Shown here: piece by piece, positions 42,255-48,873 of the stretch | Layout: every line of letters starts with the position of its first letter | How positions within the stretch are numbered: the stretch's first letter is position 1 | IMG/VR virus record: IMGVR_UViG_3300032731_000731 | Location: 1 to 48,873 of that record | Source of the DNA: a virus | DNA length: 48,873 nt | Reading direction: 5' to 3' (one strand) | The notes under the pieces: generated by a model | Databases searched by the model: none | What the model saw: only the letters and a program-made list of their open reading frames with translations | Told to the model about the DNA's origin: nothing | Translations under genes and position numbers: made by a program

Positions 42255-42780
42255 TATTTATCTCCATTCCTAAATAAAAACTTAATACCTTAGCGCCGAT
42301 ATCAGTTCCTTTTAATCGTTCGGTATCAATTAATGATTTTAATTTTGATAAGTCTACAGTTATATTTTCAATTTGCTCCGTAAGTTCTCGATTCGGCTTC
42401 CGATCATATTCAACTAGAGCAGTAACTTGAGCTACCTTTTCATTTGATAATCCTTCGCTACTTACTGATGGCGGTTCTGCATGTAAAATTTCTGTGATTG
42501 TATAACCAGTTTCCTCTTGTAATTCTCGATACGCAGTTTCTATATAATTTTCACCTTCATCAACCATTCCAGCTGGAAATTCTAATACCCAATTGTTGAT
42601 CGGCCGACGAAATTGCCTTATAAGTAATATTTTATACATTGTATCAGTAAATTTAATTATGGGAATTATATTAACCGCGCCTCTTTTGGATATACGTTCT
42701 ACAAATTCCCATTCACGATCATCATCCGTAATTACACTGAATTGTAAAAAATTACCTTTATGAATTACTTTTTTACTCAT
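42238..42780 (-). CDS. Nudix hydrolase, ADP-ribose pyrophosphatase-like
   Basis: The complete Nudix box is present: G, five residues, E, seven residues, RELQEETGY (about residues 77-99 of the longer frame). The upstream context (IRQFRRPINNWVLEFPAGMV) is typical of ADP-ribose and NAD-related pyrophosphatases. The ATG at 42780 with GGA before it is the best start; the frame is open to 42810. Its neighbours make or use NAD, so it may recycle ADP-ribose or clear NAD breakdown products. Confidence 0.85.
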   Translation of the reverse strand: MSKKVIHKGNFLQFSVITDDDREWEFVERISKRGAVNIIPIIKFTDTMYKILLIRQFRRPINNWVLEFPAGMVDEGENYIETAYRELQEETGYTITEILHAEPPSVSSEGLSNEKVAQVTALVEYDRKPNRELTEQIENITVDLSKLKSLIDTERLKGTDIGAKVLSFYLGMEINNGFNI

Positions 42781-43084
42781 CATTTTCCATTTTATATTTA
42801 AGTGTACCAATTAATTTTCCAACATTAGCTTTATTACGTCTAACAAAATATCCACTTGGAAATAATTCTTTTAATAATCGTGATAGTGCATATGGATGTT
42901 TTAGCGTGAATTTTCTCCCACACCATTTTCGCGTTTGATTAAGCCCCCAATCTTTATATCCAATTAACCAAATTGCACGAATCCCAGCATCAACTATATT
43001 AGATTCAAGTATGTCACGATGTTTTTTTTCCCACTTTAGTTGATATTTCGCAACAAATAAACTACGTTTTGTAGGTGATATCAT
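42773..43084 (-). CDS. Hypothetical protein, 103 aa
   Basis: A basic protein with IVDAGIRAIWLIGYKDWGLN and KWCGRKFTLKHPYALSRLLK. No family recognised. It overlaps NadE by four bases and the Nudix gene by eight, so it is part of the same translational unit. It could bind nucleic acid, given its charge. Confidence 0.62.
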   Translation of the reverse strand: MISPTKRSLFVAKYQLKWEKKHRDILESNIVDAGIRAIWLIGYKDWGLNQTRKWCGRKFTLKHPYALSRLLKELFPSGYFVRRNKANVGKLIGTLKYKMENDE

Positions 43085-43845
43085 TTTTCCTTTTTATATG
43101 ATGGTGGCATCTTTTGTTTATGTATTGATCCAAGTAGACGCGATGCCAACTTAAATTCTTTTTCATTACGCCAATATGGAATGCCTATATTCCGCCAGAT
43201 TAAAAAGTCATCAATTTCTTCATAACTCATACCCAATTCCTCTTCATCTGTCTTACTGATTCCGAGTCCAGCATTAGGAGATTTCCTTATAATTTTTTTA
43301 GGAATTCTTAATTCTTCGGCCATTTCCCAAATTTCTGTTTTATAATAATCCGCGATAGGTTCAAAATCAATTCCACCATCACCATATTTAGTGAAAAAAC
43401 CAATCATCATTTCAGTTTTATTGGTAGTTCCCATTACGTAACCATCGTATTGATTAGCAAACATATAAAGTGCAACCATCCGAAGTCGAGATTTTAAATT
43501 ACCTTTGGTTAAATTTGTTAATGGTGCATCTTTTTCAAAATCATCCTCTATTAACATAAAATCATATGTATCCATCACACTTACAAATATATCATCAAGT
43601 GGAAATTGTATAACATCAATTCCTGGAAATTGTGACATTACCAAATAAGCGTCTTTAGCATCTTCTGGATCAGAAATACACGGCAGAACTACAGCAGTAA
43701 CTTTATCTACACCAACTGCTTTAACACTTAATGCAAGAACAACTGCAGAGTCAATTCCTCCACTTACACCAAGTATAATTCGTTTGTCTCCAACCTTATC
43801 TTTAATCCAGCTTGAAATGTTTTCTATATCTTTTGTGTATTTCAT
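43081..43845 (-). CDS. nadE: NAD synthetase (ammonia-dependent)
   Basis: The PP-loop SGGIDS is at residues 28-33. MGTTNKTEMMIGFFTKYGDG and DFEPIADYYKTEIWEMAEEL are characteristic of NadE, as is IRKSPNAGL for binding the deamido-NAD substrate. Length 254 fits the ammonia-type enzyme. It converts nicotinate adenine dinucleotide to NAD with ATP. It is the last step of the Preiss-Handler route. PncB of the same route is two genes beyond the NAD-consuming ligase. Confidence 0.92.
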   Translation of the reverse strand: MKYTKDIENISSWIKDKVGDKRIILGVSGGIDSAVVLALSVKAVGVDKVTAVVLPCISDPEDAKDAYLVMSQFPGIDVIQFPLDDIFVSVMDTYDFMLIEDDFEKDAPLTNLTKGNLKSRLRMVALYMFANQYDGYVMGTTNKTEMMIGFFTKYGDGGIDFEPIADYYKTEIWEMAEELRIPKKIIRKSPNAGLGISKTDEEELGMSYEEIDDFLIWRNIGIPYWRNEKEFKLASRLLGSIHKQKMPPSYKKEK

Positions 43846-43848
43846 TTT

Positions 43849-44205
43849 TTACTTTCGTGTCCCAATGGATAACGAATCTCCATCAATAAACACATAATCT
43901 CCAACAATAGTCCAAACATGTGCATATAATTCCAATTTTCTGGTTTTGCGTTCTCCTGCATCATTGAATCCAGTTATTTCAATACACCAATCTTCGTCAT
44001 CATGTATCATTTGAGATTGCATCGTCGTTATTTTACCAATCGTGATTGGCACCATCATTACATTATTAGTTTCTTCTTCATACCATTTATGAATTACTTC
44101 ACCTTCTGAAATAGCTGGTGTGCAACTTACTAACAAAGTTATAATTATTCCAACGAGTATCCCAATCACAAAAGACGAACCAGAATGATCATTATGTTTA
44201 GGCAT
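43849..44205 (-). CDS. Putative lipoprotein, 118 aa
   Basis: A hydrophobic segment (SFVIGILVGIIITL) is followed by LVSC with Cys 28, fitting a type II signal peptide lipobox. The mature part is a small beta-type domain (VWTIVGDYVFIDGDSL). The N-terminus is longer and less basic than usual, so a simple membrane anchor is the alternative. It lies between ligase and NadE. A role in surface exclusion is possible but unsupported. Confidence 0.6.
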   Translation of the reverse strand: MPKHNDHSGSSFVIGILVGIIITLLVSCTPAISEGEVIHKWYEEETNNVMMVPITIGKITTMQSQMIHDDEDWCIEITGFNDAGERKTRKLELYAHVWTIVGDYVFIDGDSLSIGTRK

Positions 44206-46146
44206 TTATTCCCCTATCATATTAAAGAAATTTTCTTCACTAAGAATTTCAACACCAAAGTTAAGTGCTTTCTTAGTTTTAGTACTTTGACTTGACGGAT
44301 CAGCTTGTACCAAATATGTCAATCCTTTTTTCACACTTGATACATCACCACCATTTTTGATGACTACTGCTTCCATCATTTTACGGGTGAATCGTTTTCC
44401 ATCATCACCAACTTTTTGAATTGCACCAGTAAAACAAAAACTCTTATCCATTAACCGACCTTCCATATCATCCATTTTTAACTCCTTTTTAATAGTAACA
44501 CCATTTATTAATAATGCGTATCCTAATTTCTTTTTCTTATTTATTTCAAAAACAAAATCTATTGCTCTTGATTCACCAAATCCATCTATTTTTATAATAT
44601 CAGTTGAATGTAAATCTAATAATTGACCAAATGTTTCATATTTTTTGGCATCAATTATTCGTTGAACTAAAGATGAACCAAAATGTCCAAGATTTAATCC
44701 ACCAACAAAATCGGCGAGTGATATTTCTTTATGAGCTTGAATAATATTAACCATTTTTGTAGCTGAACGAATTTGAAATCCACCCATATCTAAAAAATCT
44801 TCAACTTCTAATGTGTATAAGTGATCCGGTGAATTTATCAATTTATTATCAACAAGACGCTCAACAGTTGCATTACCTATACCTTTACCTGCCATTCCAG
44901 ATTTTTCAATCCACTTCATAATTCCACCAATGATGGCTCCACGACAATTTTCATTTTCACATCGTAAGAATTTATCATCTACAACTAACCGTGAATTACA
45001 TTCTGGACAATTTGAGGGATAATTGAATGAACGATTACCATTATCTTTACGAGAAATTGATTCCACATGCGGAATTACATCTCCTCGGCGCGATACAATT
45101 ACTTCATCATAAAGACACAATTTCAATTCATTAAATATATTGAGATTAGCAAGGCTAGCACGACTAACAGTAACTCCACCCATATTTACAGGCTCCAATA
45201 CTGCAACTGGAGTAAGTGTTCCACTTTTACCAAGCGACCAATCAATATCTTCAATAATTGTTTTTGCTTTTAAACTAATGAATTTGAATGCTCTGGCGAA
45301 CTTGGGATTTCCGTGTTTATCGTAACCTAACTGTTTACGCGAAGTGAAATCATTTAATTCTAATACGAGACCATCGATTTCGTAATTAAGTTCTGCTCTG
45401 CGTTCTGATTCATAATATTCATACATTTTTAAAATAGAATTTTTGTCGGGCATGCATCTCCAATTTGGTGTATCAAAACTATTATTTTCTAACCAACTCA
45501 TTTGAAGAAATTTATCCATTTCAAGGCTGGTATCGTAACATTTAATTGTCAAATATCCACAATAAATACCTTCACGATCACGAGCTTTTCCGCTCGCCCC
45601 ATTTCTTGGATTTTTAAGTGGATCATCTCCACGCAATTTCTGTAATTCTACAATTGAATTAAAATCGTTTTCAAGTAAAATGATTTCACCACGAACTGAT
45701 ACACTCATTTTTGTATTTAATTTTTTAGGAAATCCTTTCATTTTCGATACATTAACTGTAATATCTTCTCCAACAATACCATCACCACGGGTAATACCAC
45801 GAACAAGATTTCCATCTTCATATTCTAATGAAATAGAAATACCATCCAATTTTTCGCTAATTACGATAGTTTCGCCCTTTAATGTTGAATACCATTTCAA
45901 AAATTCATCTTCATCTGTAACTTTATCCAATGAACCCATTGGAATATGATGATTTGCTTTCTCCCACGCTGATGCTCTTGAAATCGGTGATCCAATAGTT
46001 GATTTCAATTCTTCATCTTCATAATCTTCAAAATATAATTTTTGTAGTTCATCAAATATATGATCTGGAACAAGTGACACATTATCATTATAATATGAAT
46101 CACTGTATTTGATTAATTCTGCTCTACGTTCCACTTGGGTCATCAT
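44206..46146 (-). CDS. ligA: NAD-dependent DNA ligase
   Basis: Nucleotidyltransferase motif SEKLDGIS with Lys 99 as the adenylylated residue. RGDGIVGEDITVN and RGEIILLENDF follow in order, then NPRNGASGKARD. A four-Cys zinc finger is at about residues 405-430 (CPEC, CENENC), then helix-hairpin-helix repeats and a BRCT domain (about 560-640). The N-terminal Ia domain that binds NMN is present. Length 646 is near the bacterial norm (about 670). It seals nicks with NAD instead of ATP. T4 uses an ATP ligase, so this is a departure from the T4 model. Confidence 0.93.
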   Translation of the reverse strand: MMTQVERRAELIKYSDSYYNDNVSLVPDHIFDELQKLYFEDYEDEELKSTIGSPISRASAWEKANHHIPMGSLDKVTDEDEFLKWYSTLKGETIVISEKLDGISISLEYEDGNLVRGITRGDGIVGEDITVNVSKMKGFPKKLNTKMSVSVRGEIILLENDFNSIVELQKLRGDDPLKNPRNGASGKARDREGIYCGYLTIKCYDTSLEMDKFLQMSWLENNSFDTPNWRCMPDKNSILKMYEYYESERRAELNYEIDGLVLELNDFTSRKQLGYDKHGNPKFARAFKFISLKAKTIIEDIDWSLGKSGTLTPVAVLEPVNMGGVTVSRASLANLNIFNELKLCLYDEVIVSRRGDVIPHVESISRKDNGNRSFNYPSNCPECNSRLVVDDKFLRCENENCRGAIIGGIMKWIEKSGMAGKGIGNATVERLVDNKLINSPDHLYTLEVEDFLDMGGFQIRSATKMVNIIQAHKEISLADFVGGLNLGHFGSSLVQRIIDAKKYETFGQLLDLHSTDIIKIDGFGESRAIDFVFEINKKKKLGYALLINGVTIKKELKMDDMEGRLMDKSFCFTGAIQKVGDDGKRFTRKMMEAVVIKNGGDVSSVKKGLTYLVQADPSSQSTKTKKALNFGVEILSEENFFNMIGE

Positions 46147-46388
46147 TTGGATTCCCTTTCCATTTTTGCTATAATTTTTCGTAATTCACAAATAATCTGT
46201 TCCAAAACCTCAGTCCTATATGATTCCATCCATATAAAAAGTGCTGATATCCAAAATCCCATTGTTATTCCACCAAATAAACCATTAGCAAGAGCTACAT
46301 CTTCAGGAGTTGATGCCACCGGAATAATCATATATCTAAGCAATAAAAATAATGTACCAATTAAAAATACCATTGTATGTAATTTCAT
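46143..46388 (-). CDS. Two-pass membrane protein, 81 aa
   Basis: Two hydrophobic segments at about residues 6-24 and 35-54 (FLIGTLFLLLRYMIIPV, then LFGGITMGFWISALFI) and a charged C-terminal helix. It overlaps the ligase start by four bases. A small inner-membrane protein of unknown function. Confidence 0.62.
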   Translation of the reverse strand: MKLHTMVFLIGTLFLLLRYMIIPVASTPEDVALANGLFGGITMGFWISALFIWMESYRTEVLEQIICELRKIIAKMERESK

Positions 46389-46406
46389 AATACCTTTTTA
46401 CCTAAA

Positions 46407-46490
46407 TCAGTTAGCTGGACTAAATTTAGAATAAAACTCATAGTGTGAAACCAAAAGTAAATCTCTTTTCTGTGCGGCAGTCAATTTCAT
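46407..46490 (-). CDS. Possible 27-aa peptide, leaderless
   Basis: ATG to TGA encodes MKLTAAQKRDLLLVSHYEFY then SKFSPAN. There is no ribosome site, and the predicted transcription start of the promoter above falls at or near the ATG. It could be a leaderless peptide or simply leader RNA. Confidence 0.3.
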   Translation of the reverse strand: MKLTAAQKRDLLLVSHYEFYSKFSPAN

Positions 46491-46496
46491 CTATTG

Positions 46497-46525
46497 AATT
46501 TACAAAATTTTATGTTAAGTGTCAA
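46497..46525 (-). promoter_or_regulatory. Sigma-70-like promoter, TTGACA-17-TAAATT
   Basis: Minus strand TTGACA (46525-46520), a 17-base spacer, TAAATT (46502-46497). It lies just after the stop of PncB and would drive the membrane protein, ligase and NadE genes. Both hexamers and the spacing equal those of the RNA ligase promoter. Confidence 0.62.
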
Positions 46526-46526
46526 G

Positions 46527-47753
46527 TTAAACCCTTAATACGTTCTTAGCTAAATCAATCATTCTAGAATCACCGGTATGTTTACCAACATCATCTGAAA
46601 GTTTAATTGCTGAAACCCAATTATTATTTACTAAAACGTGGGTCATTTTAATAACAATATTGAGTGGCTTTACTCCAACATCATTTGATAAATATGTTCC
46701 TATGCCAAATGAACATTTAATTTCATCAATGCAAAATCTATAAATTTCAGTTGCTTTTTTAAGATTAAGTCCATCTGAAAAAATAATAGTTTTACTACGT
46801 GGATCGATTCCTTTTGATTTATAATGACTTACTGTTTTTTCAATAAAATCAAACGGATCTCCACTATCATGCCGAACACCATCAAATAATTTTGAGAGTT
46901 TAGTATTAAAATTAGAATAAAAATCATCTGTAGTAAATGTATCAGTTAATGCAATTCCTAAATCACCTTGATACACGCTTGCCCAATTTTCAAGAGCCAT
47001 TTCATTGGCTAATTTAAATCCATATTTTGCCGCATGAAACATAAACCATTCATGCGCATGAGTACCGATCGGTTTAATTCCATGAATTCGTGCTAAATGA
47101 ACATTGCTGGTTCCTACAAAAAATGAATCACCACCAATCTTACTAAGGTAATATGTTTCTAATTCCTGATACATATATGAATATCGCCTACGTGTTCCAA
47201 ATTCTGCTAAATATGCCCCTAGTTTGGCAAACCCACCAATTTTCTTTAATAGTGGTTCTAAAACATCAGGATTGATTACATTATGATCACTCCATACAGA
47301 TGATTTATTATTCTTAACGATATCAGTTTGTGAAGTAAATAATTCAACAATTTGACCAGTTTCCTTAAAGTATAATTCACTTATCATTGCAAGTAATGGA
47401 ACTTCCCACAAAATAGTTCTATACCAATATCCTTCTACAATAACTTTTAAAGTACCGCCAGTTTGTTTAATAGTAACTTCTGCAGGATCATATTTATATC
47501 CACGTAAAAAGTCTATATAGACTGGATCAAAATAATAACAATTACCATGCAAAAAATCTACTTCCAATTCAGTTAAATAATGTTGTGTCATTAATTCAAC
47601 CTCATTACGTAATTTCTTTGCAAATCCTTTTGAAAATATTGTAGTTCCTCGATTTATAAATTCAAAACGAACCACTTCCCGTGGAAATAATTTACACACC
47701 GCGGATTGCATAGAAAATTTATACAAATCATTATCTAGTATGGATACTATCAT
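46527..47753 (-). CDS. pncB: Nicotinate phosphoribosyltransferase
   Basis: Motifs match bacterial PncB throughout: LDNDLYKFSMQ at the N-terminus, ILWEVPLLAMISELYFK, EFGTRRRYS, FFVGTSN, GTHAHEWFMFHAAKYG with His 234 as the likely phosphorylated residue, GIALTDTFTTD, RHDSGDP and SFGIGTYL. Length 408 against 400 in E. coli. It converts nicotinate to nicotinate mononucleotide, the first step of the Preiss-Handler route. A nicotinamide enzyme (NAMPT/NadV) was considered but this fits PncB better. Confidence 0.9.
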   Translation of the reverse strand: MIVSILDNDLYKFSMQSAVCKLFPREVVRFEFINRGTTIFSKGFAKKLRNEVELMTQHYLTELEVDFLHGNCYYFDPVYIDFLRGYKYDPAEVTIKQTGGTLKVIVEGYWYRTILWEVPLLAMISELYFKETGQIVELFTSQTDIVKNNKSSVWSDHNVINPDVLEPLLKKIGGFAKLGAYLAEFGTRRRYSYMYQELETYYLSKIGGDSFFVGTSNVHLARIHGIKPIGTHAHEWFMFHAAKYGFKLANEMALENWASVYQGDLGIALTDTFTTDDFYSNFNTKLSKLFDGVRHDSGDPFDFIEKTVSHYKSKGIDPRSKTIIFSDGLNLKKATEIYRFCIDEIKCSFGIGTYLSNDVGVKPLNIVIKMTHVLVNNNWVSAIKLSDDVGKHTGDSRMIDLAKNVLRV

Positions 47754-48340
47754 TTTATTCTCCTCAACATGTCTGTATCTGTCGGGAAGATATCATAATA
47801 ATCCATATCTTCAAAGCATGTATTATGTTTTCCATTATCAGTTTTCTCATTCCAAATTTCTTTAGCAACTTCTTTACTACATGGATCACATATATCCACC
47901 CATATATTATCAAATCTATCATAAAGTCTAACAATATACAATTGAAATTCAGTTTTAATTTTAGCTTTAGCTTCTTGCACAACCGCATACAGTTCCGCAA
48001 AGTCTTCAAATGTTAATTGCAATCCACCGTTCATTGATATAAAAATATTTTTACCCATGGTGCTCAAATTATCAGATTCCCGCCGGTAATGTTTATAATT
48101 AAATCCATCATTACCAACAATAATTAAAAGATTAGCACCGGAAAATGTTTTACGAAGTTCAACTTGAGCACTTTTTCCGTCCCGGTGTTTAATAAATTTC
48201 CCTTTCCAGGATGTTTGATCCTTTTCATCCATATTAGGAACAAAAGTACCTGGTATTCCACTATCAGATACATGCATATCATTATGGTTTTTTGTAGAAC
48301 GTAATTTTTTAGGTTTATTCCAATTAATTAAGTTTTTCAA
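47750..48340 (-). CDS. Hypothetical protein, 196 aa
   Basis: No family recognised. The first 60 residues are polar and disordered-looking, the rest is mixed alpha/beta (VELRKTFSGANLLIIVGNDG, NIFISMNGGLQLTFEDFAEL). It overlaps PncB and the gene to its right by four bases each, so it belongs to the same operon. Confidence 0.62.
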   Translation of the reverse strand: MKNLINWNKPKKLRSTKNHNDMHVSDSGIPGTFVPNMDEKDQTSWKGKFIKHRDGKSAQVELRKTFSGANLLIIVGNDGFNYKHYRRESDNLSTMGKNIFISMNGGLQLTFEDFAELYAVVQEAKAKIKTEFQLYIVRLYDRFDNIWVDICDPCSKEVAKEIWNEKTDNGKHNTCFEDMDYYDIFPTDTDMLRRIK

Positions 48341-48873
48341 AATAACCTCGATGCTTCAGAATTCCACATTGTATATAAATGGCCATCTTCATGAAAAATT
48401 AATGATCTAATATCATTTCCATCGCTGTTTTCTTGAATACAATAATCAATTCCTACTACCGAAACACCATCTAAATCATATACTTTTTCACCAGTATTTA
48501 ATGTTCTAATATGACGTCCACGGCTTTTAATACTACGATCCATTGCATGAACAATATTATTATAAAGTTTTTCAGGTGCATTCATTTCAATCCATTCAAC
48601 TACATCACTATCATCAGATCCATATTCAGGTATTGAAAGTTTACGTATTAATACTTGATTGACATTCAATTTTTTAATTTCACTAAAAATATTTGTCCAA
48701 GATTCAAACATCATATTGGAAATATTAATTGTTAATCGTACAGTTAATCCGATTTTTTGCATTTCCTTAATTACAAAAACAAATCGTTTAAAATCTTTTT
48801 TCCTATCTACGGAAATTGCAACAATATCAATTCCCCAATCATGTAACTTTTCATATAAAAATGTGTGTTGCCG
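48337..48873 (-). CDS. Radical-SAM-like protein, C-terminal part (runs off right edge)
   Basis: The frame is open to the right edge, so the 5' end lies outside and the true start is unknown. The visible 178 residues look like the second half of a radical SAM barrel: LHDWGIDIVAISVDRKKDFK, GLTVRLTINIS, VNQVLIRKLSIPE. The C-terminus (IRSLIFHEDGHLYTMWNSEA) looks like the end of phage radical SAM proteins. The CxxxCxxC cluster would be off the edge, so the call is provisional. Confidence 0.5.
   Translation of the reverse strand, partial: RQHTFLYEKLHDWGIDIVAISVDRKKDFKRFVFVIKEMQKIGLTVRLTINISNMMFESWTNIFSEIKKLNVNQVLIRKLSIPEYGSDDSDVVEWIEMNAPEKLYNNIVHAMDRSIKSRGRHIRTLNTGEKVYDLDGVSVVGIDYCIQENSDGNDIRSLIFHEDGHLYTMWNSEASRLF

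Noticed and set aside
46527-47753. Nicotinamide phosphoribosyltransferase (NadV/NAMPT)
   Set aside because: The motif set and the length of 408 match PncB; nicotinamide enzymes are longer and differ around the active-site His.
1-48873. CRISPR array or insertion sequence
   Set aside because: No regularly spaced repeats of 20-40 bases and no transposase or terminal inverted repeats were seen; the NUMOD and GIGT repeats are protein-coding.

Overview
This window is part of the genome of a tailed phage with a contractile, T4-type tail (a myovirus of the class Caudoviricetes). It is AT-rich, roughly 30% GC by eye. Almost every gene lies on the minus strand, so transcription runs from high to low coordinates. 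Recognisable T4-type genes are the baseplate wedge proteins gp6 and gp25, a gp5-like baseplate hub protein, the late sigma factor gp55, the recombination nuclease gp46/gp47, a gp61-type primase, Holliday-junction resolvase gp49 (endonuclease VII) and an Rnl2-type RNA ligase. The host cannot be fixed from sequence. The phage-encoded tmRNA uses a GGA (Gly) resume codon, which from memory is typical of Bacteroidota tmRNAs, but the best promoters also fit ordinary sigma-70 hexamers.

Right part (about 34.2-48.9 kb): small, tightly overlapping metabolic and accessory genes. In transcription order these are a partial radical-SAM-like gene at the edge, nicotinate phosphoribosyltransferase (PncB), a small membrane protein, NAD-dependent DNA ligase, a putative lipoprotein, NAD synthetase (NadE), a Nudix hydrolase, a HAD-like protein and an RNA ligase. 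Then come four tandem paralogues with an N-terminal ITNSST motif, a radical SAM enzyme directly behind them, several small proteins, fragments resembling peptidyl-tRNA hydrolase 2 and a NADAR domain, a prepilin-like protein, and a tmRNA gene followed at once by a secreted lysozyme/transglycosylase-like protein.

Middle part (15-34 kb): an HD hydrolase, a membrane protein, the gp55-like late sigma factor and a clear intrinsic terminator, then the baseplate and tail cluster: two unknowns, gp5-like hub, gp25, gp6, a DNRLRE-like protein, a 1722-residue structural protein and three smaller structural proteins. Homing-type endonuclease genes, one decayed, are inserted among the structural genes.

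Left part (1-15 kb): a HExxH protein and an MscS-like membrane protein, then recombination and replication genes (endonuclease VII, Vsr-like endonuclease, primase, gp47, gp46), one lone plus-strand gene that may encode a ribbon-helix-helix regulator, a 2176-residue tail fibre, a GIY-YIG homing endonuclease, and the start of a second fibre gene that leaves the window.

The points most worth following are the tmRNA with an unusual tag, the radical SAM/ITNSST paralogue cassette, the split of gp47 with its C-terminal domain fused onto gp46, the prepilin-like chimera, and the NAD-supply genes grouped with an NAD-consuming ligase. No gene-free stretch exceeds 300 bases; the largest gap is 14881-15121.
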